A stretch of DNA of 64,000 nucleotides from Luteibacter jiangsuensis (GCF_030812295.1 NZ_JAUSSK010000004.1:468687-532686); one strand, 5' to 3'; positions 24,731 through 37,374 are shown, numbered from the stretch's first letter. Made by a program: numbers and translations. Notes: generated by a model from the sequence alone, not told the origin.

Positions 24731-27424
24731 TCAGACCGTCAACGGGTTCGGCTTGTCCATGTCGAGCTTGTATTCCTTGATGGCCCGGCTGACGTCCTTG
24801 GCGTTGACCTTGCCGTCCTTCGCCAGGGCGGCGAGGGCCGCATGTGCGATCCAGTAGCGATCCACCTCGAAGTGGCTGCGCAGGTTTGCCCGCGTGTCGC
24901 TGCGACCGAAGCCGTCGGTGCCGAGCACCGTGTAACGCATGCCGTCCGGCATGAAGGCGCGGATCTGGTCGGCGAACTCGCGGACGTAGTCGGTGGCGGC
25001 GATGGCGGGGCCCTGGCGGTCCGCCAGCAAGCCGGTGACGTACGGTACGCGCTGCGGGCTTTCCGGATGCAGCCGGTTCCAACGCTCGGCGTCGAAACCT
25101 TCGCGGCGAACCTCCGAGAAGCTCGGCACCGACCAGATATCCGAGGACACGCCGAAATCCTTTTCCAGCAATTCGGCGGCCGCGATCACTTCGCGCAGGA
25201 TCGTGCCCGATCCCATCAGCTGCACGCGCGGCTCGTTCTTCTTCGCTTTGCCACCGTCCTTGAACAGGTACATGCCCTTGACGATGCCTTCCTCGCTGCC
25301 CTTGGGCAGGTCGGGATGGGCATAGTTTTCGTTCATCACGGTGATGTAGTAGTAGACGTCTTCCTGCTCCTGCATCATGCGGCGGGTGCCGTCCTGCAGG
25401 ATCACCGCCAGCTCGTAGGAGAAGGTCGGATCGTAGGAAATGACATTCGGGATGGCGCCGGAAAGCAGGTGCGAATGCCCGTCCTCGTGCTGCAGGCCCT
25501 CACCATTGAGCGTGGTGCGCCCCGAGGTGCCACCGATGAGGAAACCGCGCGCACGCATGTCGCCCGCCGCCCAGCACAAGTCGCCGATGCGTTGGAAACC
25601 GAACATCGAGTAATAGATGAAGAACGGCAGCATGGGCACGTTGCTGATGCTGTAGCTGGTGGCCGCGGCAAGCCAGGCGCTCATGCCGCCGGCTTCGCTG
25701 ATGCCCTCCTGCAACACCTGGCCCTTCTGGTCCTCGCGGTAGTACAGCAGCTGGTCGGCGTCCTGCGGACGATACTTCTGGCCGAACGGCGCATAGATAC
25801 CGATCTGGCGGAACATGCCTTCCATGCCGAACGTACGGGCTTCGTCGGCCACGATCGGGACGAGACGCGGACCGAGTTCCTTGTCGCGCAGCATGAGGTT
25901 CATGCCACGGACCAGGGCCATGGTCGTGGAGATCTCGCGATCGCCGGTGCCCTTGGTGATCTGCTCGAAAGCCTCGATGCCCGGTGCCTTGAACGACTGG
26001 TCGGCCTTGCGGCGGCGCTGCGGCAAGGAACCGCCGAGCGCGCGGCGGCGCTCCAGCATGTACTGCACTTCTTCCGAGTCCTTGCCCGGATGGTAGTAAG
26101 GCACTTCGTCCAGCTTGTCGTCGGGCACCGGGATGTTGAAACGATCGCGGAACGCGCGAATCGAATCGGTATCCATCTTCTTCTGGTTATGCGCGGGGTT
26201 CTGCGACTCGCCAGCCGCGCCCATGCCATAACCCTTCACCGTCTTGGCGAGGACGACGGTCGGCATGCCCTTGGTGTTCACCGCCGCGTGGTAGGCCGCA
26301 TAGACCTTGTGCGGGTCGTGCCCGCCGCGGTTCAGGCGCCAGATGTCGTCGTCGGACATGTTGGCCACCAGCGCGGCCGTCTCCGGGTATTTACCGAAGA
26401 ATTTCTCGCGCGTGTACGCGCCGCCGAAGGCCTTGCACGCCTGGTATTCGCCGTCGACGGTTTCCATCATCAGCTGGCGCAGCTTGCCGGTGGTGTCGCG
26501 GGCCAGGAGCGGGTCCCAGTAGCTGCCCCAGACGACCTTGATCGCGTTCCAGCCGGCACCACGGAAGACGCCTTCCAGTTCCTGGATGATCTTGCCGTTG
26601 CCACGGACCGGGCCATCGAGGCGCTGCAGGTTGCAGTTGATGACGAAGATGAGGTTGTCGAGGCCTTCGCGGCCGGCCAGCGAGATCGCGCCGAGCGACT
26701 CCGGCTCGTCCGACTCGCCGTCGCCCATGAAGCACCAGATCTTGCGGTCGCTCTTCGGGATCAGCCCGCGATGTTCCAGGTACTTCCAGAACTGCGCCTG
26801 GTAGATCGCCTGGATGGGGCCGAGGCCCATCGACACGGTCGGCACCTGCCAGTAATCCGGCATCAGGTAGGGATGCGGATAGGACGAGAGGCCGCGGCCC
26901 TTGCCTTCCACTTCCATGCGGAAGAGGTCGAGCTGGTCTTCGCCGATACGGCCTTCGAGGAAGGAGCGCGCGTAGACACCCGGCGCCGAATGGCCCTGGT
27001 GGAACACCAGGTCGCCCGGGTGGTCGGCACTCGGGGCGCGCCAGAAATGGTTGAAACCCACGTCGTACAGCGTGGCCGACGAGGCGAAGCTGGAGATGTG
27101 GCCGCCGAGGTCGCCGGGCTTGCGGTTGGCGCGCACGACGGTGGCCAGCGCGTTCCAGCGGATCAGCGAGCGGATGCGCCATTCGATCGCGGCATCGCCC
27201 GGGCTGCGCGCTTCCATGTGCGGCGGGATGGTGTTGACGTACTCCGTGGTCGGGTCGAACGGCAGGTAGCCGCCGGCGCGACGGGTGGAGTCGACCATGC
27301 GCTCCAGCAGGTAATGCGCGCGCTCGGTGCCATCGTGGTTGATGACGGCGTTGAGCGACTCGACCCATTCACGGGTTTCGGTGGGGTCGAGGTCCTGGTG
27401 AAGGATATCGTCGATCTGGTCCAT
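24731..27424 (-). CDS. aceE: pyruvate dehydrogenase E1 component, homodimeric type
   Basis: The 897-residue thiamine diphosphate enzyme decarboxylates pyruvate and acetylates the E2 lipoyl groups. It has the homodimeric E1 layout: an N-terminal segment (WVESLNAVINHDGTERAHYL), the ThDP motif in CFMGDGESDEPESLG and continuing to FVINCNLQRLDGPVRGNGKI, the middle domain (GGMSAWLAAATSYS; GFQRIGDLCWAAGDMRARGF) and the C-terminal TDGFGRSDTR. The ATG at 27422-27424 follows CGGAG. No aceF or lpd lies beside it, so the complex is split between loci. The gene has its own terminator. Confidence 0.97.
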   Translation of the reverse strand: MDQIDDILHQDLDPTETREWVESLNAVINHDGTERAHYLLERMVDSTRRAGGYLPFDPTTEYVNTIPPHMEARSPGDAAIEWRIRSLIRWNALATVVRANRKPGDLGGHISSFASSATLYDVGFNHFWRAPSADHPGDLVFHQGHSAPGVYARSFLEGRIGEDQLDLFRMEVEGKGRGLSSYPHPYLMPDYWQVPTVSMGLGPIQAIYQAQFWKYLEHRGLIPKSDRKIWCFMGDGESDEPESLGAISLAGREGLDNLIFVINCNLQRLDGPVRGNGKIIQELEGVFRGAGWNAIKVVWGSYWDPLLARDTTGKLRQLMMETVDGEYQACKAFGGAYTREKFFGKYPETAALVANMSDDDIWRLNRGGHDPHKVYAAYHAAVNTKGMPTVVLAKTVKGYGMGAAGESQNPAHNQKKMDTDSIRAFRDRFNIPVPDDKLDEVPYYHPGKDSEEVQYMLERRRALGGSLPQRRRKADQSFKAPGIEAFEQITKGTGDREISTTMALVRGMNLMLRDKELGPRLVPIVADEARTFGMEGMFRQIGIYAPFGQKYRPQDADQLLYYREDQKGQVLQEGISEAGGMSAWLAAATSYSISNVPMLPFFIYYSMFGFQRIGDLCWAAGDMRARGFLIGGTSGRTTLNGEGLQHEDGHSHLLSGAIPNVISYDPTFSYELAVILQDGTRRMMQEQEDVYYYITVMNENYAHPDLPKGSEEGIVKGMYLFKDGGKAKKNEPRVQLMGSGTILREVIAAAELLEKDFGVSSDIWSVPSFSEVRREGFDAERWNRLHPESPQRVPYVTGLLADRQGPAIAATDYVREFADQIRAFMPDGMRYTVLGTDGFGRSDTRANLRSHFEVDRYWIAHAALAALAKDGKVNAKDVSRAIKEYKLDMDKPNPLTV

Positions 27425-27584
27425 GGATGCTCCGCTCGCGCGTGACGCGCGCTCATGGGGACTGAAGAAGGCCGCTGGGGTGGCGGGAAAACCTTTCCAT
27501 GATAACTCAAGGTTTCCGCATACGCGGCGGTATGGGTGGTTTGGATCGTGGCAAGGCGTATTTTGGCAGGGGTTGGGCGAGTGG

Positions 27585-27624
27585 CCCGCTGCCGCGGGAT
27601 CGCCGACAGGGTCGGCTCCCACCA
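27585..27624. repeat. REP-like palindromic element, copy 2
   Basis: A 40-base element identical to copy 1 (1374-1413) except for one base (GACAGGG for GACAAGG). It is oriented opposite to copy 3, which begins 45 bases further on. Confidence 0.8.
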
Positions 27625-27669
27625 GGACTTCCAAACTCAACCGAGGACGCCCCCCAGCTCACCGGTGCT

Positions 27670-27707
27670 TGGTGGGAGCCGACCCTGTCGGCGACAGCGC
27701 GGCAGCG
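27670..27707. repeat. REP-like palindromic element, copy 3 (inverted)
   Basis: TGGTGGGAGCCGACCCTGTC and its continuation are the reverse complement of copy 2 with changes around the ATCCCGCGG segment. Copies 2 and 3 together could fold into one long hairpin, as in REP doublets (BIMEs). Confidence 0.75.
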
Positions 27708-27778
27708 CCGGCATCACCGGCTCACGAAGACCGCCCGACCGGCCGGAGCGCCACCGTACCCACCGGCATCCAGCCCGA

Positions 27779-30079
<2,301 letters not shown>

Positions 30080-30303
30080 GGGATCCTGTGGGACGTAACG
30101 GGAAAAAGGAAGGCGGACGCGGCGGCGGCGCCGCGACGTAAGCGCTCATGTTAGCACCGCGCCATGCGGTCTCCGCCGTCAGCGGTGTGTTGCATTGCGA
30201 CAAGCAGTGATACCGATTCCGACCTATCAGCGGCATGCCTGCCTGCATTGCCCGGCCGTGCGCCTGCGTACGCTCGGTGACCTTTCGCCACGCAGGGACC
30301 GCC
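30080..30303. other. divergent region between maeB and the first metallopeptidase paralogue
   Basis: These 224 bases separate the divergent maeB and the exported protein at 30304. Promoters for both are expected here; none is clear by eye. A GTGTGTTGCATTGCGACAAG segment is slightly AT-rich and is the most likely promoter area. Confidence 0.35.
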
Positions 30304-32187
30304 ATGCTTCGCCTCACGTTCGTTCGCGCCGCGCTCGCAGGTGCCGTCCTTTGCATACCCACGGCCGGACGGGCCGTGGCGGACGTCTCGACGCTTGCGG
30401 ACCTCAGGAAGCAGCTGGCTCGCCTGCCGATGGATGGCGAAACGGCGACGTCCGTACACCTCCCGCTGGGCGACGGCCGGCACGGCCTGTTTCGTGTGCG
30501 CGACTCGAAGACACTGCCGCCCGCGTTGGCGGCGAAGTTTCCCGGCTTGCGCAGTTTTCGCGGCATCGACGCCGATGGAAGGACGGTCCGGCTCGACCTT
30601 TCCCCGGGTGGCGTGAGGATGAGCGTGCGGGACGGACCACATGAATGGACGACACGCGCACGCACGGCGGCGGAGTGGCGCGCATTGCCGCTACATGGTG
30701 CCGTCGCACCCTCGTTCGCGACCGCGGCTGCGGACGCCCATTCCCTGCCACGTCACGCCGCCGGGGATCGCTCCGCCTCGCGTGGAGGCGGCATACGTTA
30801 CGACTTCCGCATCGCGGTGGCTGCCAGCAGCCGCTACGCGGCCCATTTCGGCGGCACGACGAAGGGAGCCCTCGCGGAAATCGTCCACGTGGTGAACCAG
30901 GCGAACGAGGTGTTCGAGACGGACGTGGGCGTGCATTTCACCCTGGTCGCGGACAACGACAGGCTGATCCGCCCCCAGCCGTCCCGCGATCCGTTCAGGC
31001 ACGAAGATCCCGGTCCCGCGGCCGCCAACCTGATCGACCGGGAAATCGGTGCGGGAAACTACGATATCGGCCACGCCCTCACCGACTACACCGGCGGAGA
31101 AAGCCACGTCGGCACCTCTTGCAGCGATGCACGCGACGCCGATTTCCTCGCCACGCACAAAGCGGCCGCCTGGAGCGGACACGCCCATCCCGAGACCGCC
31201 ATTTCCGAAGCCGTCGGCTTCATGATCCATGTCCTCGGCCGCCAGCTGGGCGCCTGGCCAACGGCCGGCGGATGCCCCGACACCACGCTCGAGGGCCGGG
31301 CGTTCGAACCGGGCAGCGGCAGCACCGCGATGGGCTTCGCACCGTCCATCTGCGGGCACGGCGGCCCGCTCCAGGCGCACGCCGACCGTTACTTCCACGC
31401 GGCCAACCTGGAGCAGATGCAGGACTGGCTGGCATCGCGCGGGGGAAGCTGTGCATTACGGTCGATCAACCCCGCCAGCGCGGCGTGGATCGACCCGGCC
31501 TCGCTGGCCGGGCAAGCGGTCATCCCCGCGCGTACACCGTTCGTTCTGGACGCGCGGGTCGAGCCGGTCACGGAGGGCCTGCGACTAAGCTACGCGTGGG
31601 AGCAGATGGACGCCTCCATCGGTCGCCGCGACATGCTGGCAGGGCACGAGGACGGACCTCTTTTCCGTTCGTTTCCACCCATGCCGACCGGACGGAGGGT
31701 GTTCCCAAGGATGGCGGTGGTGCTCGGCGACGAACCGGCCGGACCCGGCGAGGCCTATCCAACAGCCACGCGCTCGCTGAACTTCCGCCTCACGGTTCGC
31801 GACAACGGCGGAGAAGCATCGACGATCGCCCATGCCGACACGCGCCTGCTGGTCGTCGATACCGGCAGGCCGTTCGCGGTACTCGACGACGGCTCGTCGC
31901 AAGCCGCATTCGCTGGGAGATCCATGGCCCTGCGCTGGGATGCCGCCGACACGGATCTGGCGCCGGTTTCCTGCCACTTCGTATCGATCGATCTCTCGCT
32001 CGACGACGGCCGCACATGGCTGACGCCCGCACTCGCCGTCGACGAACCGAACGATGGTGAGGCATGGATCGCGTTGCCGCCGGATGCAGCCAGCGAGCGA
32101 GCCCGCCTGCGGGTGAGCTGTGACTGGCGCCCGTTCTTCGCCGTCTCGCCTCGGCCCTTCGCCATCCGGCGTATCGCAAGCCACTGA
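30304..32187 (+). CDS. reprolysin-like metallopeptidase paralogue with destroyed zinc site
   Basis: The 627-residue exported protein (signal peptide MLRLTFVRAALAGAVLCIPTAG) is a full-length paralogue of the next gene. It keeps the propeptide-like N-terminal region (SFRGIDADGRTVRLDLSPGG), the catalytic-domain scaffold (YDFRIAVAASSRYAAHFGGT), a Met-turn equivalent (GSGSTAMGFAPSICG) and the C-terminal beta domain (ALRWDAADTDLAPVSCHFVS). The zinc motif HExxHxxGxxH has become HVLGRQLGAWP: only His309 and Gly316 remain; Glu is Val310 and the other His are Arg313 and Pro319. It therefore cannot be a normal metzincin peptidase; a binding, inhibitory or regulatory role is possible. Start chosen at the ATG 30304 after AGGGA. 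Confidence 0.85.
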   Translation: MLRLTFVRAALAGAVLCIPTAGRAVADVSTLADLRKQLARLPMDGETATSVHLPLGDGRHGLFRVRDSKTLPPALAAKFPGLRSFRGIDADGRTVRLDLSPGGVRMSVRDGPHEWTTRARTAAEWRALPLHGAVAPSFATAAADAHSLPRHAAGDRSASRGGGIRYDFRIAVAASSRYAAHFGGTTKGALAEIVHVVNQANEVFETDVGVHFTLVADNDRLIRPQPSRDPFRHEDPGPAAANLIDREIGAGNYDIGHALTDYTGGESHVGTSCSDARDADFLATHKAAAWSGHAHPETAISEAVGFMIHVLGRQLGAWPTAGGCPDTTLEGRAFEPGSGSTAMGFAPSICGHGGPLQAHADRYFHAANLEQMQDWLASRGGSCALRSINPASAAWIDPASLAGQAVIPARTPFVLDARVEPVTEGLRLSYAWEQMDASIGRRDMLAGHEDGPLFRSFPPMPTGRRVFPRMAVVLGDEPAGPGEAYPTATRSLNFRLTVRDNGGEASTIAHADTRLLVVDTGRPFAVLDDGSSQAAFAGRSMALRWDAADTDLAPVSCHFVSIDLSLDDGRTWLTPALAVDEPNDGEAWIALPPDAASERARLRVSCDWRPFFAVSPRPFAIRRIASH

Positions 32188-32282
32188 CGCGCCGGACAGG
32201 AATCGGCCTACAGATCGCGGGGTGGCAATCAGGTCTCATGAGTCGCCCCACGACGTCGAGTGCCTCCCCGAAAGGATTCCCC

Positions 32283-34280
32283 ATGCGCAAGTACCGCCCC
32301 CTACCCCTCGCCATCACCGCCCTCTTGGCTACCGTCGCCGTCGACGATGCCCTGGCGCGCGAACTGTGGAGCGACGCCGCGACACCGCTCGCCGCCAGCA
32401 CCACGCGCAACGCAACCATGCAGCCCGCGAAATTCCGGCGTGTCACATTGGACGCCCACACACTGGCCGAGAGCACCCGCGCATCGCGCGGCTCCGCCCG
32501 GCGTGTCGTTGCACTGCCCTTGCCGGGCGGCGGCACGACCGACTTCGAACTCGAAGACTCCGCCGTGCTGCCGCCCGGGCTCGCGGCGCGTTTTCCCGCG
32601 CTTGGCAGCCTGAAGGGCCACGACGACGACGGCCGCCGGGTACGACTCGACATCACAGCCGACGGGCTATACGCCTCGGTCCGCGACCGCGAGGGCGACT
32701 GGATGGTCCAGCCGGAAGCGGCGGGGAGGCATTCGGGGCGCTCGTCGGCTCGGTCGCATATCGTCTTCCGACGTGCCGACGCGCCAGCGACCCAGAGACA
32801 CGAGCATGACGACATGATCGACGCCGCCGCAGCTTTGCCGCAGGCGGCCACAGCCCGGGGTAGCGCCACCGCCGTCCTGCGTACGTTCCGCATCGCGATG
32901 TCGGCCACCCATTCCTACACGAAACACATGGGCGGCACGGTGGAAGACGGGCTTGCCGGCATCGTCCGCACCGTCAACCGGATCAACGAAATTTTCGAGA
33001 ACGACCTCGGCGTGCACCTCGTGCTCACCGAGGGAAACGACCGGCTCGTGTTCACCGAAGCCCATGCCGATCCCTTCTCCAAGGTGGCCGGAAACGACTG
33101 GAAGATGGCACTGCACAACGTGAAGGTCGTCGAAGATCTGATCGGCAAGGACGCCTTCGATGTCGGGCATGTCATGGACGGTCAACGGGACGCCGGGGTG
33201 GCCGGGGCCATCGGCAATACCTGCCAGTCATGGTCAGGGAAGCATGCGGAACGCCAGCACTCGAAGGCAGCGGGCATGACGGGGAGCACGCGCCCCTTCG
33301 AGGATGCCTTCCACGTGGACTTCGTCGCCCACGAACTCGGCCACCAGTTCGGCGCAAGGCATACGTTCAATGGTTGCAACAAGGATGCACGTGACGAGGG
33401 CAGCGCCGTCGCTCCTGGCAGCGGCTCGACCGTGATGGGATACGCCGGCATTTGCGGCGCGCACGACCTCCAACCGCGCAGCGACCCGTACTTCCATGGC
33501 ACCAGCATCGATCAGGTCCAGTCATGGCTCGCAAGTACCGGGGGGGCTTGTGCCAAGGCCCGCGTGAACACGTCGCCCGCGCCCTTGCTGGATACCCAGG
33601 GCTGGCACCGCCCGCTGGTCGTACCTGCACGCACGCCGTTCCGGCTCACGGGGCTGGCCCGGTTCGCCGACCCGGCAGCGCGTATGACCTACACCTTCGA
33701 GCAAACGGACCTCGGCGACATGCAGGAGACGGAAGATACCCTTGCGGATACAGGCTCCGGGCCGTTGTTCCGCTCACGAATGCCGCATACGGAAGGTGAG
33801 CAGACCTTTCCTTCGATGTCCGTCCTGCTCGGCGAGGAACCTGTCGGACGCGGTGACGCGTTTCCCGAGACCTCGCGCGAGCTCCGCTTCCGCCTGACTG
33901 CCAGGGACAACCGGGATTTCCGCTCCCATGTCGTCTCCGCGGATCGCACCGTACGCGTCGTCGATACCGGCAAGCCGTTCGAGGTGACCTTGCCGAAGGC
34001 GGGCGCCATTCTTCAACGTGGCAAGGCACGGCAGGTTCGATGGGAAGTCGCCGGCACCGTCGGCGCCCCGGTCTCGTGCAGCCGGGTGCAGATCGACCTC
34101 TCTCTGGATGGAGGGCGTAACTTCCTGGATGTATCGCTGGCGGACGAGGTCCCGAACAAGGGCCGTGCGACCATCACGGTACCCGACAGCGTGCCCACGT
34201 CACGCCACGCACGCTTGCGCGTAGGCTGCGCCGATGGCCGGTTCTTCGCCCTGTCTCCCGGCGAACTCACCCTCCGCTAG
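32283..34280 (+). CDS. secreted reprolysin-like (M12B-type) zinc metallopeptidase
   Basis: The 665-residue protein has a signal peptide (MRKYRPLPLAITALLATVAV), a propeptide-like N-terminal part to about residue 190, a metzincin catalytic domain from FRIAMSATHSYTKHMGG to about 430, and a C-terminal beta domain with WEVAGTVGAPVSCSRVQIDL and DVSLADEVPNKGRATITVPD. The zinc site VAHELGHQFGARHTF is intact: His350, Glu351, His354, His360; the Met-turn is GSGSTVMGYAGICG. A clear AAAGGA precedes the ATG at 32283. It follows the inactive paralogue by 95 bases on the same strand, so the two may be co-expressed. It is likely released from the cell, possibly through the T2SS encoded further on. Confidence 0.88.
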   Translation: MRKYRPLPLAITALLATVAVDDALARELWSDAATPLAASTTRNATMQPAKFRRVTLDAHTLAESTRASRGSARRVVALPLPGGGTTDFELEDSAVLPPGLAARFPALGSLKGHDDDGRRVRLDITADGLYASVRDREGDWMVQPEAAGRHSGRSSARSHIVFRRADAPATQRHEHDDMIDAAAALPQAATARGSATAVLRTFRIAMSATHSYTKHMGGTVEDGLAGIVRTVNRINEIFENDLGVHLVLTEGNDRLVFTEAHADPFSKVAGNDWKMALHNVKVVEDLIGKDAFDVGHVMDGQRDAGVAGAIGNTCQSWSGKHAERQHSKAAGMTGSTRPFEDAFHVDFVAHELGHQFGARHTFNGCNKDARDEGSAVAPGSGSTVMGYAGICGAHDLQPRSDPYFHGTSIDQVQSWLASTGGACAKARVNTSPAPLLDTQGWHRPLVVPARTPFRLTGLARFADPAARMTYTFEQTDLGDMQETEDTLADTGSGPLFRSRMPHTEGEQTFPSMSVLLGEEPVGRGDAFPETSRELRFRLTARDNRDFRSHVVSADRTVRVVDTGKPFEVTLPKAGAILQRGKARQVRWEVAGTVGAPVSCSRVQIDLSLDGGRNFLDVSLADEVPNKGRATITVPDSVPTSRHARLRVGCADGRFFALSPGELTLR

Positions 34281-34288
34281 TCCGGACA

Positions 34289-35569
34289 TCAAAGGCCGAG
34301 GGAGATTTCCTCGGCCTCGACGCCAGCCATGTGGATATGATTCACGAACAGCGAGAAAGCGAGTTTTCCGGCGAGCCCGTGCACGTGTTGCATCCATGGT
34401 GGCAGGTAACGCGGTGCAACGATGTCTCCGCTTTCGAAGTGCGCTTCGAGACTCATGACATCATGCAACGCGAGCTTTCCTGCGAACAGGTTGCGCAGGA
34501 GATCCAGGCGTCGCTGGCGCAGCGCCCAGCGGAAGAACGTGTGCACCGCGAGCAAGCCACTCAGATACACATTGTCCTTGGCGAACGCCGATCCACCCGT
34601 GAGCGGCACGCCACGGAAGACACGTTGCGTCGAATGGAAACTGTCCGCCACGTTTTGCCCGCAATCGCGGAAGTAGCGGAACACGTCGACGAAATCGGCA
34701 CCGTTGAGTGCCATGTCGATAGCGAGGATGCGCAGGCTGATGCGTTTCAATCGCGATATGTCGATCGCTCCCGACATCAACTCGGCAAAGACAGCCAGCC
34801 CTTCCTGCGTCGCCGTCACTCGTGGCGATGTACGCGCCAGCGACGCGAGCACCGGTTGCTCGCGTCCGTTCAACGCGGTCAGTGAATGAACGAAGGCCTC
34901 GTGCGCCAGCAACTGATGGCGATCGTATTCGGTGAAACGCACGCCCCCACGAAGACGAATCCGCGTGGCACCCGCCGCGGCCTTCGCCGTGAGCTCGGGA
35001 TCGACTTCCACGGAAATGGTACCCGGAGCGAAGAAGGCATCCAGCCGCTCCGACATGTCCTGCCGCAATTCCTCGGCGGGAATGCTGCCGGTTGCATCTT
35101 CCGTGTCCAGGTCCGCACCCAGTTCGTCCGCCAGGTTCACGAAGTACCGGGCGGCGTCCAGGTTGCTCCGGTTGCTGCCCGGAATGGCGTCCCCGGGCTT
35201 GCCGTAGAGGGCAATGGAGGCTTCGGTCACGCCGTTCGTGCCGGCCGCGTCCAGCATGAGGGTGGCGATCCGCCAGGATTCAACCGTGCGCCGCAGGTAT
35301 TCGGCGATCGGATGGTCCTCGTCGACCTCCGCCTCGATCGCCTCGAGTTCCGCCCGGGTTTCGCCGAGATCCGGCGGGCGGTAGCGAATGTCGGGGATCG
35401 ACAGGCGCCCGGCACCGAACTCCGCGATCAGGCGCTCTTCCACCGAAGCGGGCCAGGAGATCGTGGCCAGGATGCGAATGGCACGGACCGCGGCGAGAAG
35501 GCGCTGGTCGAGCGCCGCGTAGCGCCGCATCTCGGCCGAAAGGTGGGATGGGGCGGCGTGAGCATGCAT
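34289..35569 (-). CDS. QEGLA motif (DUF1704) putative metallohydrolase
   Basis: The 426-residue protein belongs to the family named for the motif TQEGLAVF (Gln255-Glu256), once called flavohemoglobin expression-modulating. It has an HExxxH-type site, LLAHEAFVHSLT (His223, Glu224, His228), with Glu256 as a plausible third ligand. The human relative MATCAP is a tubulin carboxypeptidase, which suggests, but does not prove, a peptidase activity here. There is no signal peptide. Its stop is eight bases from that of the convergent metallopeptidase. The preceding gene on this strand is the ferredoxin-NADP reductase, 43 bases upstream, so an operon is possible. Confidence 0.8.
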   Translation of the reverse strand: MHAHAAPSHLSAEMRRYAALDQRLLAAVRAIRILATISWPASVEERLIAEFGAGRLSIPDIRYRPPDLGETRAELEAIEAEVDEDHPIAEYLRRTVESWRIATLMLDAAGTNGVTEASIALYGKPGDAIPGSNRSNLDAARYFVNLADELGADLDTEDATGSIPAEELRQDMSERLDAFFAPGTISVEVDPELTAKAAAGATRIRLRGGVRFTEYDRHQLLAHEAFVHSLTALNGREQPVLASLARTSPRVTATQEGLAVFAELMSGAIDISRLKRISLRILAIDMALNGADFVDVFRYFRDCGQNVADSFHSTQRVFRGVPLTGGSAFAKDNVYLSGLLAVHTFFRWALRQRRLDLLRNLFAGKLALHDVMSLEAHFESGDIVAPRYLPPWMQHVHGLAGKLAFSLFVNHIHMAGVEAEEISLGL

Positions 35570-35612
35570 GGGCCCGGATTATAGGCCGATCGACCTGCCC
35601 GGCCGCACCGGA

Positions 35613-36359
35613 TCAACGCGACGAAATGTATTTTTCGCGACGGATCTGCTGGACGGCCAGTCCGTGCTCCTTGAGGGCGGCGAATGCGGCATCGACCATG
35701 TTCGGATTGCCGCAGAGGTAGGCGATGTCGGTTTCACCGGACGGCTCCAGTTCGGCCAGCATGTCCTGCACATAGCCCAGGCGGTCGTGCGGTCGTGGAT
35801 TCGGCCGGGCGCCGCGCGACAGGCACGGGTGGAAGGTGAAGCCCTCGTGGGTCCGGGCGAAGGCCTCGAACTCCTCCCCATAAAGCAGCTCCCCTTCGTT
35901 GCGTGCACCGTAGAGGAGCATGAACCGGCAGCCCCGGCTGGCCATCAGGGCCTCCATCTGGGGCAACATGGCACGGTACGGGGTCACGCCGGTACCGGTC
36001 GCGATCAGGATATAGCGCTGGTTCCGGTCCGCCTCCATCAGGCAAAAACGGCCGTACGGGCCGCTGGCATCGATCGTGCCGCCCTGCTCCAGCTCGCCCA
36101 GCAGCTTGGTCGCGGCGCCTCCATCGACATAGCTCACCGCAATCTCGATCCGCTCCACCGGGCCGCTGCCGTCGCCCACCGTACCGACCGAATAGCTGCG
36201 TTTGGTCGGTTTGCCGTCGTCGTAGTGGAAGTGCACCTGCAGGAACTGGCCCGGTACGAAGGCCAGCGGCTGGCCATCCACCCGCTCGAAGGACAGGTGC
36301 CGCACGGTGGGCGCGAGCATGAAGCTGTCGGCGAGGCGGAGCTGGAATTGTTCGGCCAT
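35613..36359 (-). CDS. fpr: ferredoxin/flavodoxin-NADP(+) reductase
   Basis: The 248-residue flavoenzyme has the bacterial FNR layout: an FAD domain with KRSYSVGTVGD (FAD-binding RxYS) and SGPYGRFCL, and a pyridine nucleotide domain with LIATGTGVTPYRAML, LLYGARNEGELLYGEEF and the C-terminal YLCGNPNMVDAAFAALKEHG. It moves electrons between NADPH and ferredoxin or flavodoxin, often in oxidative stress or Fe-S assembly. The ATG at 36357-36359 gives the family length; upstream frame to 36479 lacks similarity. A KYISSR C-terminus is slightly shorter than in plant-type FNR. Confidence 0.88.
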   Translation of the reverse strand: MAEQFQLRLADSFMLAPTVRHLSFERVDGQPLAFVPGQFLQVHFHYDDGKPTKRSYSVGTVGDGSGPVERIEIAVSYVDGGAATKLLGELEQGGTIDASGPYGRFCLMEADRNQRYILIATGTGVTPYRAMLPQMEALMASRGCRFMLLYGARNEGELLYGEEFEAFARTHEGFTFHPCLSRGARPNPRPHDRLGYVQDMLAELEPSGETDIAYLCGNPNMVDAAFAALKEHGLAVQQIRREKYISSR

Positions 36360-36441
36360 GGAAAGTCTCTGTTGACGCCGGGGAACGAGGCGGCCCGGCA
36401 AAGCCCGGTATAATAGGCGGCTTGTCATCCCGGCGCAGCCC

Positions 36442-37370
<929 letters not shown>

Positions 37371-37374
<4 letters not shown>

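Larger units (their letters stand above)
27425..27778. other. intergenic region upstream of aceE with inverted REP-like pair
   Basis: This 354-base gap carries the promoter region of aceE on its left and the end of maeB on its right. It holds two REP-like elements in opposite orientation (27585-27624 and 27670-27707), which may act as a terminator for maeB on the minus strand. I found no credible small gene in it. Confidence 0.6.

Noticed and set aside
24609..25082. upstream extension of the DUF4377 lipoprotein frame into the aceE end
   Set aside because: The extension has no homology, crosses the aceE terminator, and would bury the lipoprotein signal sequence inside a protein.
24842..27445. 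867-codon open frame antisense to aceE
   Set aside because: It mirrors aceE codons in a GC-rich genome; no ribosome binding site, no recognisable domain, and aceE is complete and well conserved on the other strand.
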